Below, piece after piece: positions 1 through 6,887 of a DNA stretch of 20,218 nt (position 1 is its first letter; each line of letters opens with the position of its first letter). The position numbers and the translations under genes are program-made. The notes under the pieces were generated by a model, which worked only from the letters and a program-made list of their open reading frames with translations, was not told the DNA's origin and made no database searches. The DNA is from a virus, in IMG/VR virus record IMGVR_UViG_3300034375_001687, positions 1 through 20,218 of that record; one strand, given 5' to 3'.

Positions 1-99
1 TTCGCTGACCTTTCGGGTTACAGTTTGACGTTCTCAGGAATGGAAGCCGAGCCGATGGTTGAGATTGATGCCGCAGATGTTACTGCATTGACTATTTAA
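1..99 (+). CDS. C-terminal end of a virion protein (partial)
   Basis: Frame 1 is open from the window edge to a TAA at 97-99, giving the last 32 residues of a protein whose start lies outside the window. The residues are small, acidic and beta-prone (ending DVTALTI). Together with its place just before a terminator and a structural operon, this suggests a tail or other virion protein. The fragment is too short to name a family, so the function is inferred from context only. Confidence 0.6.
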   Translation, partial: FADLSGYSLTFSGMEAEPMVEIDAADVTALTI

Positions 100-138
100 T
101 TCGTATCTTCACACTTTCTCTTTTTCATTGTTCTGTTG

Positions 139-168
139 AAAGGGGGTCGGCTAACGCTGACCCTTTTT
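139..168 (+). terminator. Rho-independent-type terminator
   Basis: A stem of 13 pairs (139-151 with 156-168, including three G-U pairs) encloses the 4-nt loop TAAC. The 3' arm ends in a run of five T. It lies 39 nt after the stop of the upstream virion gene and just before the promoter-like motif at 174, so it separates two transcription units. Confidence 0.8.
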
Positions 169-173
169 CGTTT

Positions 174-200
174 GGCACAATTTCGTCTTTTTGCTATTTA
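174..200 (+). promoter_or_regulatory. Promoter-like 27-bp motif, copy 1
   Basis: GGCACAA (174-180), a 12-nt spacer containing TCTTTTT, then GCTATTTA (193-200). It is 23/27 identical to the copy at 12320 and 17/27 to the one at 18878, with exactly the same spacing. It lies directly after a terminator and 13 nt before the first gene of the structural operon, where a promoter is expected. The core TCTTTTTG is one base off the Bacteroidetes -7 box TAnnTTTG. The usual -33 TTG is not at normal spacing, which may mean an unusual or activated promoter. Confidence 0.6.
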
Positions 201-213
201 AATAAAAACAAGC

Positions 214-666
214 ATGGCATCGACCGTAACACCAGCAACCGCAACGGTTCAAATTGTAGAAAGTCTAACACTCGGAGGAGTGGACAGAGGCGGCACTCAT
301 ACGCGCACGATTAACAATATCGCAGAAGCTGACCGTAGAGTTATGACCGTTGACTCGGCTAATGAGATAGACATTATCGAACTGAACACCAACAACGGAC
401 AAGGCAAGTTCGTACGTTCATCTGTTAAGTACATCCGCATCACTAACTTGGATAACACTAACTTCATTCGTGTAAGATTCAAAAAGAGCGGAGGCGCAAC
501 CGCAGATGTAAAGGTTGATGCTGGAGCCACCTTCATGCTATCAACTGGCTCGATGGATGCAGATGCTACACCCGGAGCATTCAGTGCATTTGTGGACATT
601 GACAACATCAGTGCACAAGCTGACACGGCAGACGTAGACATCGAATACGTTGTTTTAGCAGTTTGA
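214..666 (+). CDS. Putative small virion structural protein
   Basis: This 150-residue protein is rich in Thr, Ala, Asp and Val and alternates beta-strand-like segments, for example around residues 70-100. It has no membrane segment, signal peptide or enzymatic motif that I can see. The ATG follows AAAAACAAGC, the same A-rich start context used by several other first genes in this window. It is the first gene after the terminator and promoter-like motif, and its TGA overlaps the TTG start of the next gene. It sits two genes before the portal, so a capsid decoration, connector or tail role is possible, but I do not recognise the family. Confidence 0.7.
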   Translation: MASTVTPATATVQIVESLTLGGVDRGGTHTRTINNIAEADRRVMTVDSANEIDIIELNTNNGQGKFVRSSVKYIRITNLDNTNFIRVRFKKSGGATADVKVDAGATFMLSTGSMDADATPGAFSAFVDIDNISAQADTADVDIEYVVLAV

Positions 667-1049
667 TCAACATCGAACGAAATAGCGCAAACGAGATAGC
701 TTTGACCCTGACTGAAAAGGGAACGGCTGCTTACTACCTGTTCAAGTTCCAAAGCGACAACACGGAGGCGGTGGAGTACTGCATTGCTACGGATTCAAGT
801 AGCTACCCTGAGCGGTTTAATAAGTTCACCATCACAGAACAGACAAGCCCGGACAATCTGAACGCGGAGGTAGAACTTCCAACAGAGGGACAATGGCGGT
901 ACTTCGTTTACGCTAACTCTTCAGCTACCAATTTAGACCCGACTGGATTGACCGAACTCGAAAGCGGTATTGTGAAAGTAACGGGAACAACAACACCAGT
1001 AACCACCTACTCAGGCGGCAACTCAAACTATGTAGTGTATGGCTCTTAA
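663..1049 (+). CDS. Putative small virion structural protein
   Basis: This 128-residue protein is inferred to start at TTG 663 in a TTGA overlap with the previous stop. That mirrors the ATGA couplings elsewhere here, so the non-ATG start is plausible. The sequence is beta-rich and ends in a low-complexity Gly/Ser/Asn/Thr tail (about residues 108-128). It overlaps the portal gene by 11 nt, implying coupled translation. Proteins of this layout (an N-terminal compact beta domain with a flexible Gly/Ser tail) are common among Bacteroidetes phage structural genes. The exact role is unknown. Confidence 0.65.
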   Translation: MINIERNSANEIALTLTEKGTAAYYLFKFQSDNTEAVEYCIATDSSSYPERFNKFTITEQTSPDNLNAEVELPTEGQWRYFVYANSSATNLDPTGLTELESGIVKVTGTTTPVTTYSGGNSNYVVYGS

Positions 1050-2886
1050 AATTCTAAACTTCGGAGCGCATAAAGTACCGACCTTCAAAGAAGCGAGAGG
1101 TAAGGATTGGATTCTGTTCGGAGACGAAGGCGAGTACAAGAACCGTTACCCTGAGTACCTTCTTAATCTGTATCGTAGAAGTGCCAAGCATCACGCTATT
1201 ATCAACTCCAAAAAGGACTACGTTGTTGGTCAGGGCTGGTCAGTAGATGCGGAAAGGTTGGACACGATGGGGCTTGCAAGGCTTCAGCAGTTCATCAACG
1301 AGCCTAACCAATACGAGAGCCTTAACGACATCCTTGAGAAGGTTGCACTTGATTACGAGTTATATAACGGCTTCGCGTTAGAAATCGTTTACAACCAACT
1401 GAACGACAAGATAGCAGCTATTTATCATGCAGACTTTGCACGTTATCGGTCAAATGAGGACGGTACGAAGTACTACTACTCCGAAGATTGGAAGAAACAC
1501 AACCCTGTCGTTGAGGAAATAGACGCTTTCAATTGGAAAGAACCGAGCGGCAAACAGCTACTTTACGTCAAAGGCTACTCACCTGACTGCAAATACTACC
1601 CATTGCCGACCTATTTAGGGTCAACGGGTTACATTGAGCTTGATGTAGAAATAGCAAACTTCCATCTGAACGCTGTCAAAAATAACTTTGTCGGAGGCAC
1701 GATTGTGTCTTTCTACAACGGAGAACCGACCCTTGAAGAACAAGAGGAAATCGAGCGACAGATAAAGGACAAGTTCACGGGCACGGACAACGCAAATTCA
1801 ATCGTTCTGAACTTTGCTGATTCACGAGACAGAGGAGTAGAAATCCAGCAGCTTAATGGTAACGACTTCGACAAGCGTTTTGACATCTTAAATAAGACCG
1901 TTCAAAGGGAAATATACGCTGGACATCAAGTAACTGACCCAGCACTATTTGGTATCAAAGAGGACGGAATCTTCACGAGCAGAAACCAATTGGTAGACAG
2001 CTTTGAGTTATTCCAAAACACCTACGTGAACAACCGACAGCAGTTCATCGAAAGAGTGTTCAATGAGTTGGCAGCATTGCAAGGACTTTCGAACCGTCTG
2101 TTTATTCAAGACACCGAGCCGATATCTATTCAGTTCAGCGAGAACACGGTTGTTAGCGTAATGACGCAAGAGGAAATACGCGAGAAAATCGGACTTCCTA
2201 AACTTGAGCAACCACTAAAAGCTGCAAAGACTTCAAAGGATGAGGACGATGTTCTTATTGAGTACTTCAAGAACTGCGGTTCTACGGATTACGAACCAGT
2301 CGGAAATGGCAAGGCGTTAAACTTTGAATCTGAAACCTCCGCGAGACTTCACGAGGAATTGAACCGAAAGTATTGGTTTGCTGAGATAGACCCACTTGAT
2401 ACGGCTATCCTGAACATCCTAAAGGAGAACCCAGCTACTCCATTCCTTGCAATAGCCGAGCAGCTACAGTTATCCATTGAACGGGTAATGGCTGGGCTTC
2501 AAAGATTGAACGAAGCGAACGCTATCAAGATAGCAATAGACGAGGTGCTTGATTCTACGCAAAGAACTGTTGAGGTAACGAAAGAAGGCGAGCGGTTGCT
2601 TGAAGAAATACCACCAGTCGAAGAAGAGTTCGTTATCCGTTACGTGTATGCAAAAAGACCGGGTGTTGCTGGAGGTGCTATCATTCCAACCACACGAGAG
2701 TTTTGTAGGAAACTGATAGAATTAGTTGAAAAGGAGAATAGAACTTGGGAGTTAACCGAGATTCAGGACATCGGAGTAAGTCAAAATAGAAACGTATGGA
2801 TGCGAGGCGGTGGCTTTTGGGGTAAGTCTTACCATTGCCGACACTACTGGGAGCAGAAACTTATGAGAATTAAGAAGAATGGCTAA
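1039..2886 (+). CDS. Portal protein with C-terminal winged helix and Cys/His-containing tail
   Basis: This 615-residue protein has an N-terminal part (about 1-390) that looks like a PBSX-type phage portal. It has a conserved N-terminal region, a YPLPTYLGSTGYIELD segment near residue 195 and a downstream glutamine/glutamate-rich stem. A portal forms the dodecameric DNA channel at one capsid vertex and works with the terminase at 17694. The extra C-terminal part is unusual. Residues about 453-525 resemble a winged helix-turn-helix (LDTAILNILKENPATP onward, then a recognition-helix-like SIERVMAGLQRLNEANAI). Residues about 530-615 form a separate module with TTREFC, RGGGFWG and CRHYW. The last module resembles C-terminal domains I have seen in Bacteroidetes phage head proteins, possibly MuF-related. 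The portal call is fairly firm; the roles of the extensions are inference. Confidence 0.8.
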   Translation: MALKILNFGAHKVPTFKEARGKDWILFGDEGEYKNRYPEYLLNLYRRSAKHHAIINSKKDYVVGQGWSVDAERLDTMGLARLQQFINEPNQYESLNDILEKVALDYELYNGFALEIVYNQLNDKIAAIYHADFARYRSNEDGTKYYYSEDWKKHNPVVEEIDAFNWKEPSGKQLLYVKGYSPDCKYYPLPTYLGSTGYIELDVEIANFHLNAVKNNFVGGTIVSFYNGEPTLEEQEEIERQIKDKFTGTDNANSIVLNFADSRDRGVEIQQLNGNDFDKRFDILNKTVQREIYAGHQVTDPALFGIKEDGIFTSRNQLVDSFELFQNTYVNNRQQFIERVFNELAALQGLSNRLFIQDTEPISIQFSENTVVSVMTQEEIREKIGLPKLEQPLKAAKTSKDEDDVLIEYFKNCGSTDYEPVGNGKALNFESETSARLHEELNRKYWFAEIDPLDTAILNILKENPATPFLAIAEQLQLSIERVMAGLQRLNEANAIKIAIDEVLDSTQRTVEVTKEGERLLEEIPPVEEEFVIRYVYAKRPGVAGGAIIPTTREFCRKLIELVEKENRTWELTEIQDIGVSQNRNVWMRGGGFWGKSYHCRHYWEQKLMRIKKNG

Positions 2887-3439
2887 CGTACTATTCATAT
2901 CAGAGACGTTTCTCAAGGACAACACGCTCCTTCACGAGAATATCGACTTCAAATATCTGCGACCTGTGGTATTGATGTGTCAGGACATTCACATCCAGCA
3001 CAAGATTGGCACTACATTATACAACGAACTCAAGACACAGATAACGAACTCCACGTTAACGGCTGCTAATCTTACACTTTTGGAGGATTACATTCAGCCG
3101 TCTTTGTTGTATTGGGTTCAGGCAGAAGCACCGACAGCGATAAGCTACAAGTTCCTAAACAAAGGGTTACACCAGCAGAGTTCTGAGAACAGCTCCAACG
3201 CTTCACTTGATGAAATCAACTTCATCTCAAAGAGGTACAAGGACAAAGCGGAATGGTACACCGAGAGGCTGGTTACTTTCCTTTTAGAGAACGAATCGGA
3301 TTACCCAGCTTACGCTAACCCTGACGATGGTCTTGATACAATCCAGCCCGATACACGAACCTATACAACAGGAATGTTTCTCGGACGTAGACCGAAGTTT
3401 ATTTCATTGGAGGAAAAATATGAGTACAAACGCAAGTAG
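2879..3439 (+). CDS. Putative head-tail connector/adaptor protein
   Basis: This 186-residue, mostly helical protein overlaps the portal gene by 8 nt. It begins with a FISETFLKDNTLLHENID segment and has a conserved-looking middle (KIGTTLYNELK, then SLLYWVQAEAPTAISYKFLNKGL). The order portal, then a short helical protein, then another short protein (3466) is the usual connector position in tailed phages. It resembles the small portal-adjacent proteins common in Bacteroides and Flavobacterium phages (DUF6712-like), though I cannot confirm this without a profile search. The function is inferred from position and composition. Confidence 0.65.
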   Translation: MANVLFISETFLKDNTLLHENIDFKYLRPVVLMCQDIHIQHKIGTTLYNELKTQITNSTLTAANLTLLEDYIQPSLLYWVQAEAPTAISYKFLNKGLHQQSSENSSNASLDEINFISKRYKDKAEWYTERLVTFLLENESDYPAYANPDDGLDTIQPDTRTYTTGMFLGRRPKFISLEEKYEYKRK

Positions 3440-3465
3440 ACGAAATCAAGAGAAGCTAAAGAAGT

Positions 3466-3894
3466 ATGTACACGCTCAACGAAATACTAACCCTAATCGA
3501 AACTCAGGCGAACGCGCACCTTCAGGTGAGGCAGTACGGTCAGGGGGACGTTTGGGAGATAAACCCAAAGGAGCTTGATTATTTAGTTCTGTGGGCTATC
3601 GAGGAGAGCGTTGTTCTAAATGAAAGGACATTGACCTACAACATCCGACTGTTGGCAATGGACAGGGTTCTTCCGGGCGAAGAGAACGAACAGGAAGTAA
3701 TGAGCGACACCATCCAAGTTCTACTGGACTTCGTGGCTTACTTTCGGCAATTGCATACTACGGATTTGTCAATCCAGACGAGCGTAACGCTTGAGCCATT
3801 TACCGAGCGATTTGATGACAAAGTAAGCGGACATTCTTGCGTACTTTCAATTACACAACCATACGACTACAACAAGTGTCAAATACCAAACTAA
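3466..3894 (+). CDS. Putative head-tail joining / tail completion protein
   Basis: This 142-residue protein opens with MYTLNEILTLIETQ, has GDVWEINPKELDYLVLWAIEES early on, and contains NEQEVMSDTIQVLLDFV near residue 80. That pattern is familiar from Bacteroidetes phage proteins encoded just after the portal and first connector. The C-terminal half (LEPFTERFDDKVSGHSCVLSIT) looks beta-rich, as in tail completion proteins. It starts 26 nt after the previous stop. A longer overlapping frame from 3420 was considered and is discussed among rejected items. The role is inferred from order and pattern only. Confidence 0.6.
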   Translation: MYTLNEILTLIETQANAHLQVRQYGQGDVWEINPKELDYLVLWAIEESVVLNERTLTYNIRLLAMDRVLPGEENEQEVMSDTIQVLLDFVAYFRQLHTTDLSIQTSVTLEPFTERFDDKVSGHSCVLSITQPYDYNKCQIPN

Positions 3895-3895
3895 A

Positions 3896-4162
3896 ATGAC
3901 TGAATCACAGAAACTAATCGGAACACGCGGCTGCAAACTCCTAACAGGAACGGGAGCGTTGACGAGTTTAAAAGGCTACGCAATAATAGCACAAGAAGAT
4001 ACCGTCTTTACTACCTTTGAAGTTGATGGCGTTGATGCCCTTGCAGACTTCGGCTTAACGGGCGCAACGGTAAAAGCTGGGGCTTACATCGTAGTACCTT
4101 CAGGAGATGCCATCACAGCCATCACCATGTCAAGCGGAAGCGTTATAATCTACAACCAATAA
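3896..4162 (+). CDS. Small putative structural protein
   Basis: This 88-residue protein starts one base after the preceding stop (TAAAATG). It is rich in Gly, Ala, Thr and Val, with alternating hydrophobic residues that suggest a compact beta sandwich. It has only two tryptic clusters of charge and no membrane segment. Its position between the head-tail joining gene and the fibre/adhesin gene fits a small virion component such as a decoration or fibre-attachment protein. I do not recognise a named family. Confidence 0.6.
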   Translation: MTESQKLIGTRGCKLLTGTGALTSLKGYAIIAQEDTVFTTFEVDGVDALADFGLTGATVKAGAYIVVPSGDAITAITMSSGSVIIYNQ

Positions 4163-4165
4163 GCT

Positions 4166-5143
4166 ATGCCAGCAATAGGAAACGGCATAGGATTACCATT
4201 TTTGAAAGGTGGAGGAGGTGCACCTTCACCTAACCCTGACTTCGTTTCAGTTTGGGACACAACGAAAGCAGGAAGTGCAAGTGATACTGTTGTTCTACCA
4301 TTACTTTCGTACGGAACATATAGTGGAACGGTAGACTGGGGAGATGGTACTACATCTCCATTTGATTATGCCAACAGAACCCATGTTTATGCAAGTAGTG
4401 GAATCTACACCATCACAATTAGTGATTACAGCAATAACAATATAGGTGCTTGGAGATTTCAGAACGGTGGTGATAAGTTAAAAATAATTGAAATAACGAA
4501 CTGGGGACTGTTTGATTTTGCATTCACATCATTCAATTATCAAGCATTCAGAGGATGTAAAAATCTCAACATTACAGCAACTGATATTCCTGTTATTTCG
4601 GGATTATCATTGGACGGGTGTTTTAATGATTGCGATGCATTCAATAACGTAAGTTTTTCAGGTTGGGATGTTTCAAATATTGCAAACTTCAGTGATATTT
4701 TTTACGGAAATGGAGGAACATACAGTGGGTTAGATACGTGGGATGTTAGCAGTGCAACAAATTTCTTTCGCGCATTCTTTGGGGCTTCTGTCTATGATGA
4801 TATAAGTGGATGGGATGTGAGCAATGTAACTAATATGTCACAAATGTTTTTTGGAAATGGAGCTTTGAACTGTGATCTTGCTTCATGGAACATAGTGAAT
4901 GTTTCAAATTTTGCAAACTTTATGATTTACAAGAGTGTGTGGTCAACAGTAAATTATGATGCTACATTAATTGGATGGGAGGCTACATTACAAGCTGCAT
5001 ATCCAAGCGGTGTAGGCTATCCGCACACGATAAACATACATTTCGGTGGAAGTCAATACACGGCAGGAGGAGCAGCAGATGCAGCAAGGACATCACTAAT
5101 TTCAAATTTTGGTTGGACAATAACAGACGGAGGATCAGTATAA
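4166..5143 (+). CDS. Putative tail fibre/adhesin: PKD-like domain plus BspA-type (DUF285) repeats
   Basis: This 325-residue protein has a Gly/Pro-rich start, then a PKD-like beta sandwich at about residues 28-95 with VDWGDGTTS and HVYASSGIYTITI. After that come four repeats headed by Trp at 167, 192, 216 and 241 (WDVSN, WDVSS, WDVSNVTNMSQMF, WNIVN), spaced 24-25 residues apart. This is the hallmark of the BspA-like/DUF285 surface-protein repeat. Such repeats are known from bacterial surface proteins that bind host factors or other surfaces. In a phage structural operon just before lysis genes, a receptor-binding or fibre role is the natural inference. Its DNA is more AT-rich (hand counts near 37-38% GC) than neighbours (about 47%), which suggests recent acquisition. 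Confidence 0.7.
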   Translation: MPAIGNGIGLPFLKGGGGAPSPNPDFVSVWDTTKAGSASDTVVLPLLSYGTYSGTVDWGDGTTSPFDYANRTHVYASSGIYTITISDYSNNNIGAWRFQNGGDKLKIIEITNWGLFDFAFTSFNYQAFRGCKNLNITATDIPVISGLSLDGCFNDCDAFNNVSFSGWDVSNIANFSDIFYGNGGTYSGLDTWDVSSATNFFRAFFGASVYDDISGWDVSNVTNMSQMFFGNGALNCDLASWNIVNVSNFANFMIYKSVWSTVNYDATLIGWEATLQAAYPSGVGYPHTINIHFGGSQYTAGGAADAARTSLISNFGWTITDGGSV

Positions 5144-5144
5144 G

Positions 5145-5363
5145 ATGAACAGCATAATAAATCCCACAGTTAGAACGTATTGGATCACTTTTGATGGTGA
5201 CGATAAAACATCTGTATTAAGTTACGGATGGACAGACCCGAATCAACGAACTGATACAATTCACGTTTGGGAAACTACAACGGACGAGGAAGTTTGGATT
5301 GCAAGATTGCTTGAATACGGCATCGTTCCTGAAATCGATGAACAAGGAAACTTAGTGTTATAA
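5145..5363 (+). CDS. Small hypothetical protein downstream of the fibre gene
   Basis: This 72-residue acidic protein starts one base after the fibre gene stop, and its TAA overlaps the ATG of the holin-like gene (TAATG). It contains the segment YWITFDGDDKTSVLSYGWTD and ends EIDEQGNLVL. There is no membrane segment or recognisable motif. Because it is bracketed by the fibre and holin genes, a small fibre accessory or chaperone is conceivable, but there is no direct evidence. Confidence 0.55.
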   Translation: MNSIINPTVRTYWITFDGDDKTSVLSYGWTDPNQRTDTIHVWETTTDEEVWIARLLEYGIVPEIDEQGNLVL

Positions 5364-5590
5364 TGAACGCAATTTTAGAATCACTTGCTAACTACGGCAT
5401 TGCTGGAATCTTTCTTGCTGTGTTAGTTTACTATCTGAACAAGCTGACCGACATTCACCGTGAGGAAAGGAAAGAATGGCAAGAAGCTAACAACCAGCAC
5501 GTTGACAAGTTCAGCGATGTGATTGCCGAGAACACTAAAGCGTTGACTGAAATGCGCTCAGAACTAAAAGAAAATCGTTGCAAAATGTAA
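5363..5590 (+). CDS. Holin-like protein (single membrane span plus coiled coil)
   Basis: This 75-residue protein has one hydrophobic segment at about residues 9-25 (YGIAGIFLAVLVYYL). A long charged, coiled-coil-like C-terminal part follows (REERKEWQEANNQHVDKF). This topology matches the BhlA/UviB group of small holin-like proteins, which permeabilise the inner membrane and let the endolysin reach the cell wall. It is placed directly before the endolysin gene, which strongly supports the call. It shares one base with the previous stop. Confidence 0.75.
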   Translation: MNAILESLANYGIAGIFLAVLVYYLNKLTDIHREERKEWQEANNQHVDKFSDVIAENTKALTEMRSELKENRCKM

Positions 5591-5592
5591 AG

Positions 5593-5610
5593 TGGTGCAA
5601 TATCGCACCA
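5593..5610 (+). promoter_or_regulatory. Hairpin between holin and endolysin genes
   Basis: TGGTGC (5593-5598) and GCACCA (5605-5610) form a perfect 6-bp stem around a 6-nt loop. It lies in the 39-nt gap between the holin-like stop and the endolysin ATG. There is no T run, so it is not a classical terminator. It could stabilise mRNA or tune endolysin translation. That is inference from position. Confidence 0.35.
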
Positions 5611-5629
5611 AGAGAATGTAACTGCAAAG

Positions 5630-6118
5630 ATGGAAACTGTGACCAAAAAGACACGACCAAGCGCGGCAAAGTTAGCCGCAGAGGTAATAAAGGATTTTGA
5701 AGGCTACTCTTCAAAGCCTTATCTATGCCCGGCTAACATTCCAACAATCGGTTACGGGAATACCATGTACGCAAATGGCGAACGGGTTACAATGGACGAC
5801 CCTGAGATTGACAAGGCGGAAGCGGAGAAGATGCTGCTCGATACAATTAAAACCGTAGAGAAGCAAGTGAAAAACGTGGTGGAGGTAAAGCTTCCAGCGC
5901 ATAAATTAGCGGCTCTTATTTCATTCACGTACAACGTAGGAATTGGCAACTTTTCAAACTCAACTCTTTTGGCTTGGTTAAATTCAAACCCTGACTTCGC
6001 TCGTATTCCTGAGCAGTTCAGAAGATGGAATAAAGGAGGCGGTAAGGTGCTGAACGGTTTAGTTAGAAGGCGAGAAGCAGAAATCGAACTTTGGGAAGGG
6101 ACATCACAATACATTTAG
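5630..6118 (+). CDS. Endolysin, GH24 phage lysozyme
   Basis: This 162-residue muramidase cleaves the glycan backbone of peptidoglycan at the end of infection. The catalytic arrangement E-8aa-C-5aa-T is visible: Glu24 in FEGYSS, Cys33 and Thr39 in TIGYGNT. The Cys variant of the Asp/Cys position is known in the family. Other GH24 signatures are ALISFTYNVGIGNFSNSTLL and GLVRRREAEIELW. There is no signal peptide or anchor segment, so release probably depends on the holin-like protein upstream. The next gene begins 28 nt before this gene ends. Confidence 0.93.
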   Translation: METVTKKTRPSAAKLAAEVIKDFEGYSSKPYLCPANIPTIGYGNTMYANGERVTMDDPEIDKAEAEKMLLDTIKTVEKQVKNVVEVKLPAHKLAALISFTYNVGIGNFSNSTLLAWLNSNPDFARIPEQFRRWNKGGGKVLNGLVRRREAEIELWEGTSQYI

Positions 6119-6681
6119 CAAAGGTATACACACCTTACATTTTGGCGTTCTTGCTGGGCGTTCTTGTAGCTTGGCAAGGATGCGGAAGCGGTGAAATTCA
6201 AACCGTAACCATCGAGAAACCAATCCACACAACCAAATATGTTGACCGTTGGCGAACTGATACGGTAAGGTTTGTCCGTAAGGAAATAATAACGCGACAC
6301 GATACCATCTACTCGGAAAAGATAGTTACTCGTTTAGACACATTGTTAAAGGTAGACACGGTTAAGATAGTCGAAGCATGGCTGTCAGAGGTCAACTGTT
6401 ATGATACTACGGTCAATGATGTCCGGGTAAGGTGGCAGAACTATCAGAACATCACGGAAAACTTAGTAATAAGCCACTTACCTAAGAGAGGAGGGTCAAA
6501 ATTTGCACTCGGAGTTCACGGTAACGTCGGCTTGATTTCTGATTTTGAAAGCCAGTATGTCCCGATGTTCGGGGTCGGTTTGCATGGGTCTATAAAAAAA
6601 ACCTACCTTAGCGCAAACTACGGCTATAATGGTCAGCACTATGTAGGTGTTGGCATTGGTCGAAACATAATCAGTAGATGA
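6091..6681 (+). CDS. Spanin-like membrane-anchored protein
   Basis: This 196-residue protein starts at TTG 6091, inside the endolysin gene. An in-frame TAG at 6064 leaves no earlier ATG. Residues about 13-30 form a membrane segment ending in Cys31 (LVAWQGCGSG), so a signal-anchor or a poor lipobox is possible. The middle is rich in repeated R/DT-V units (WRTDTVRFV, RHDTIYS, RLDTLLKVDTVK). The C-terminal 60 residues look like alternating beta strands rich in Gly and Tyr (YLSANYGYNGQHYVGVGIG), as in outer-membrane barrel strands. Position after holin and lysozyme, overlap with the lysozyme, and the anchor suggest an outer-membrane disruption (spanin) role. DUF6808-type phage proteins look similar. 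Confidence 0.6.
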   Translation: MGRDITIHLAKVYTPYILAFLLGVLVAWQGCGSGEIQTVTIEKPIHTTKYVDRWRTDTVRFVRKEIITRHDTIYSEKIVTRLDTLLKVDTVKIVEAWLSEVNCYDTTVNDVRVRWQNYQNITENLVISHLPKRGGSKFALGVHGNVGLISDFESQYVPMFGVGLHGSIKKTYLSANYGYNGQHYVGVGIGRNIISR

Positions 6682-6887
6682 ACTACTACTATTATCAAGA
6701 TGCTGAAGTTCGTGAGCAGATAGACGAACTCCTCCAGCAGAATGCCACAATCCAAGCTAACTTAGGAACAGAATCCACAGCCGAAGAGCGAGAAGAAGCC
6801 AAACGGAAATGGATGGAACTGGCTAAACAGATTCGGGAAATCGACCCGAAGTTTTACCGAGAACGAATAATGGCACAACACAGATGA
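6678..6887 (+). CDS. Small charged helical protein
   Basis: This 69-residue protein overlaps the previous and next genes by 4 nt each (ATGA). After a MNYYYYQDAEV start it is almost entirely charged helix with coiled-coil character (REQIDELLQQN, EEREEAKRKWMELAKQ). There are no motifs. Tight coupling to the metallophosphoesterase gene suggests a shared function or simply co-translation. The family is not recognised. Confidence 0.6.
   Translation: MNYYYYQDAEVREQIDELLQQNATIQANLGTESTAEEREEAKRKWMELAKQIREIDPKFYRERIMAQHR

Noticed and set aside
297-752. 151-residue open frame on the minus strand
   Set aside because: It is the shadow of the two structural genes on the plus strand, and no minus-strand signals were seen.
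3420-3578. 52-residue frame with GGAGG before its ATG, overlapping the end of the connector gene and the start of the 3466 gene
   Set aside because: It overlaps the better-supported gene at 3466 by more than 100 nt, and the composition is not typical of a gene. The GGAGG lies in Leu-Glu-Glu codons of the connector gene, so it may be chance.
5752-6114. 120-residue open frame on the minus strand
   Set aside because: It is antisense to the endolysin gene, which has clear catalytic residues.
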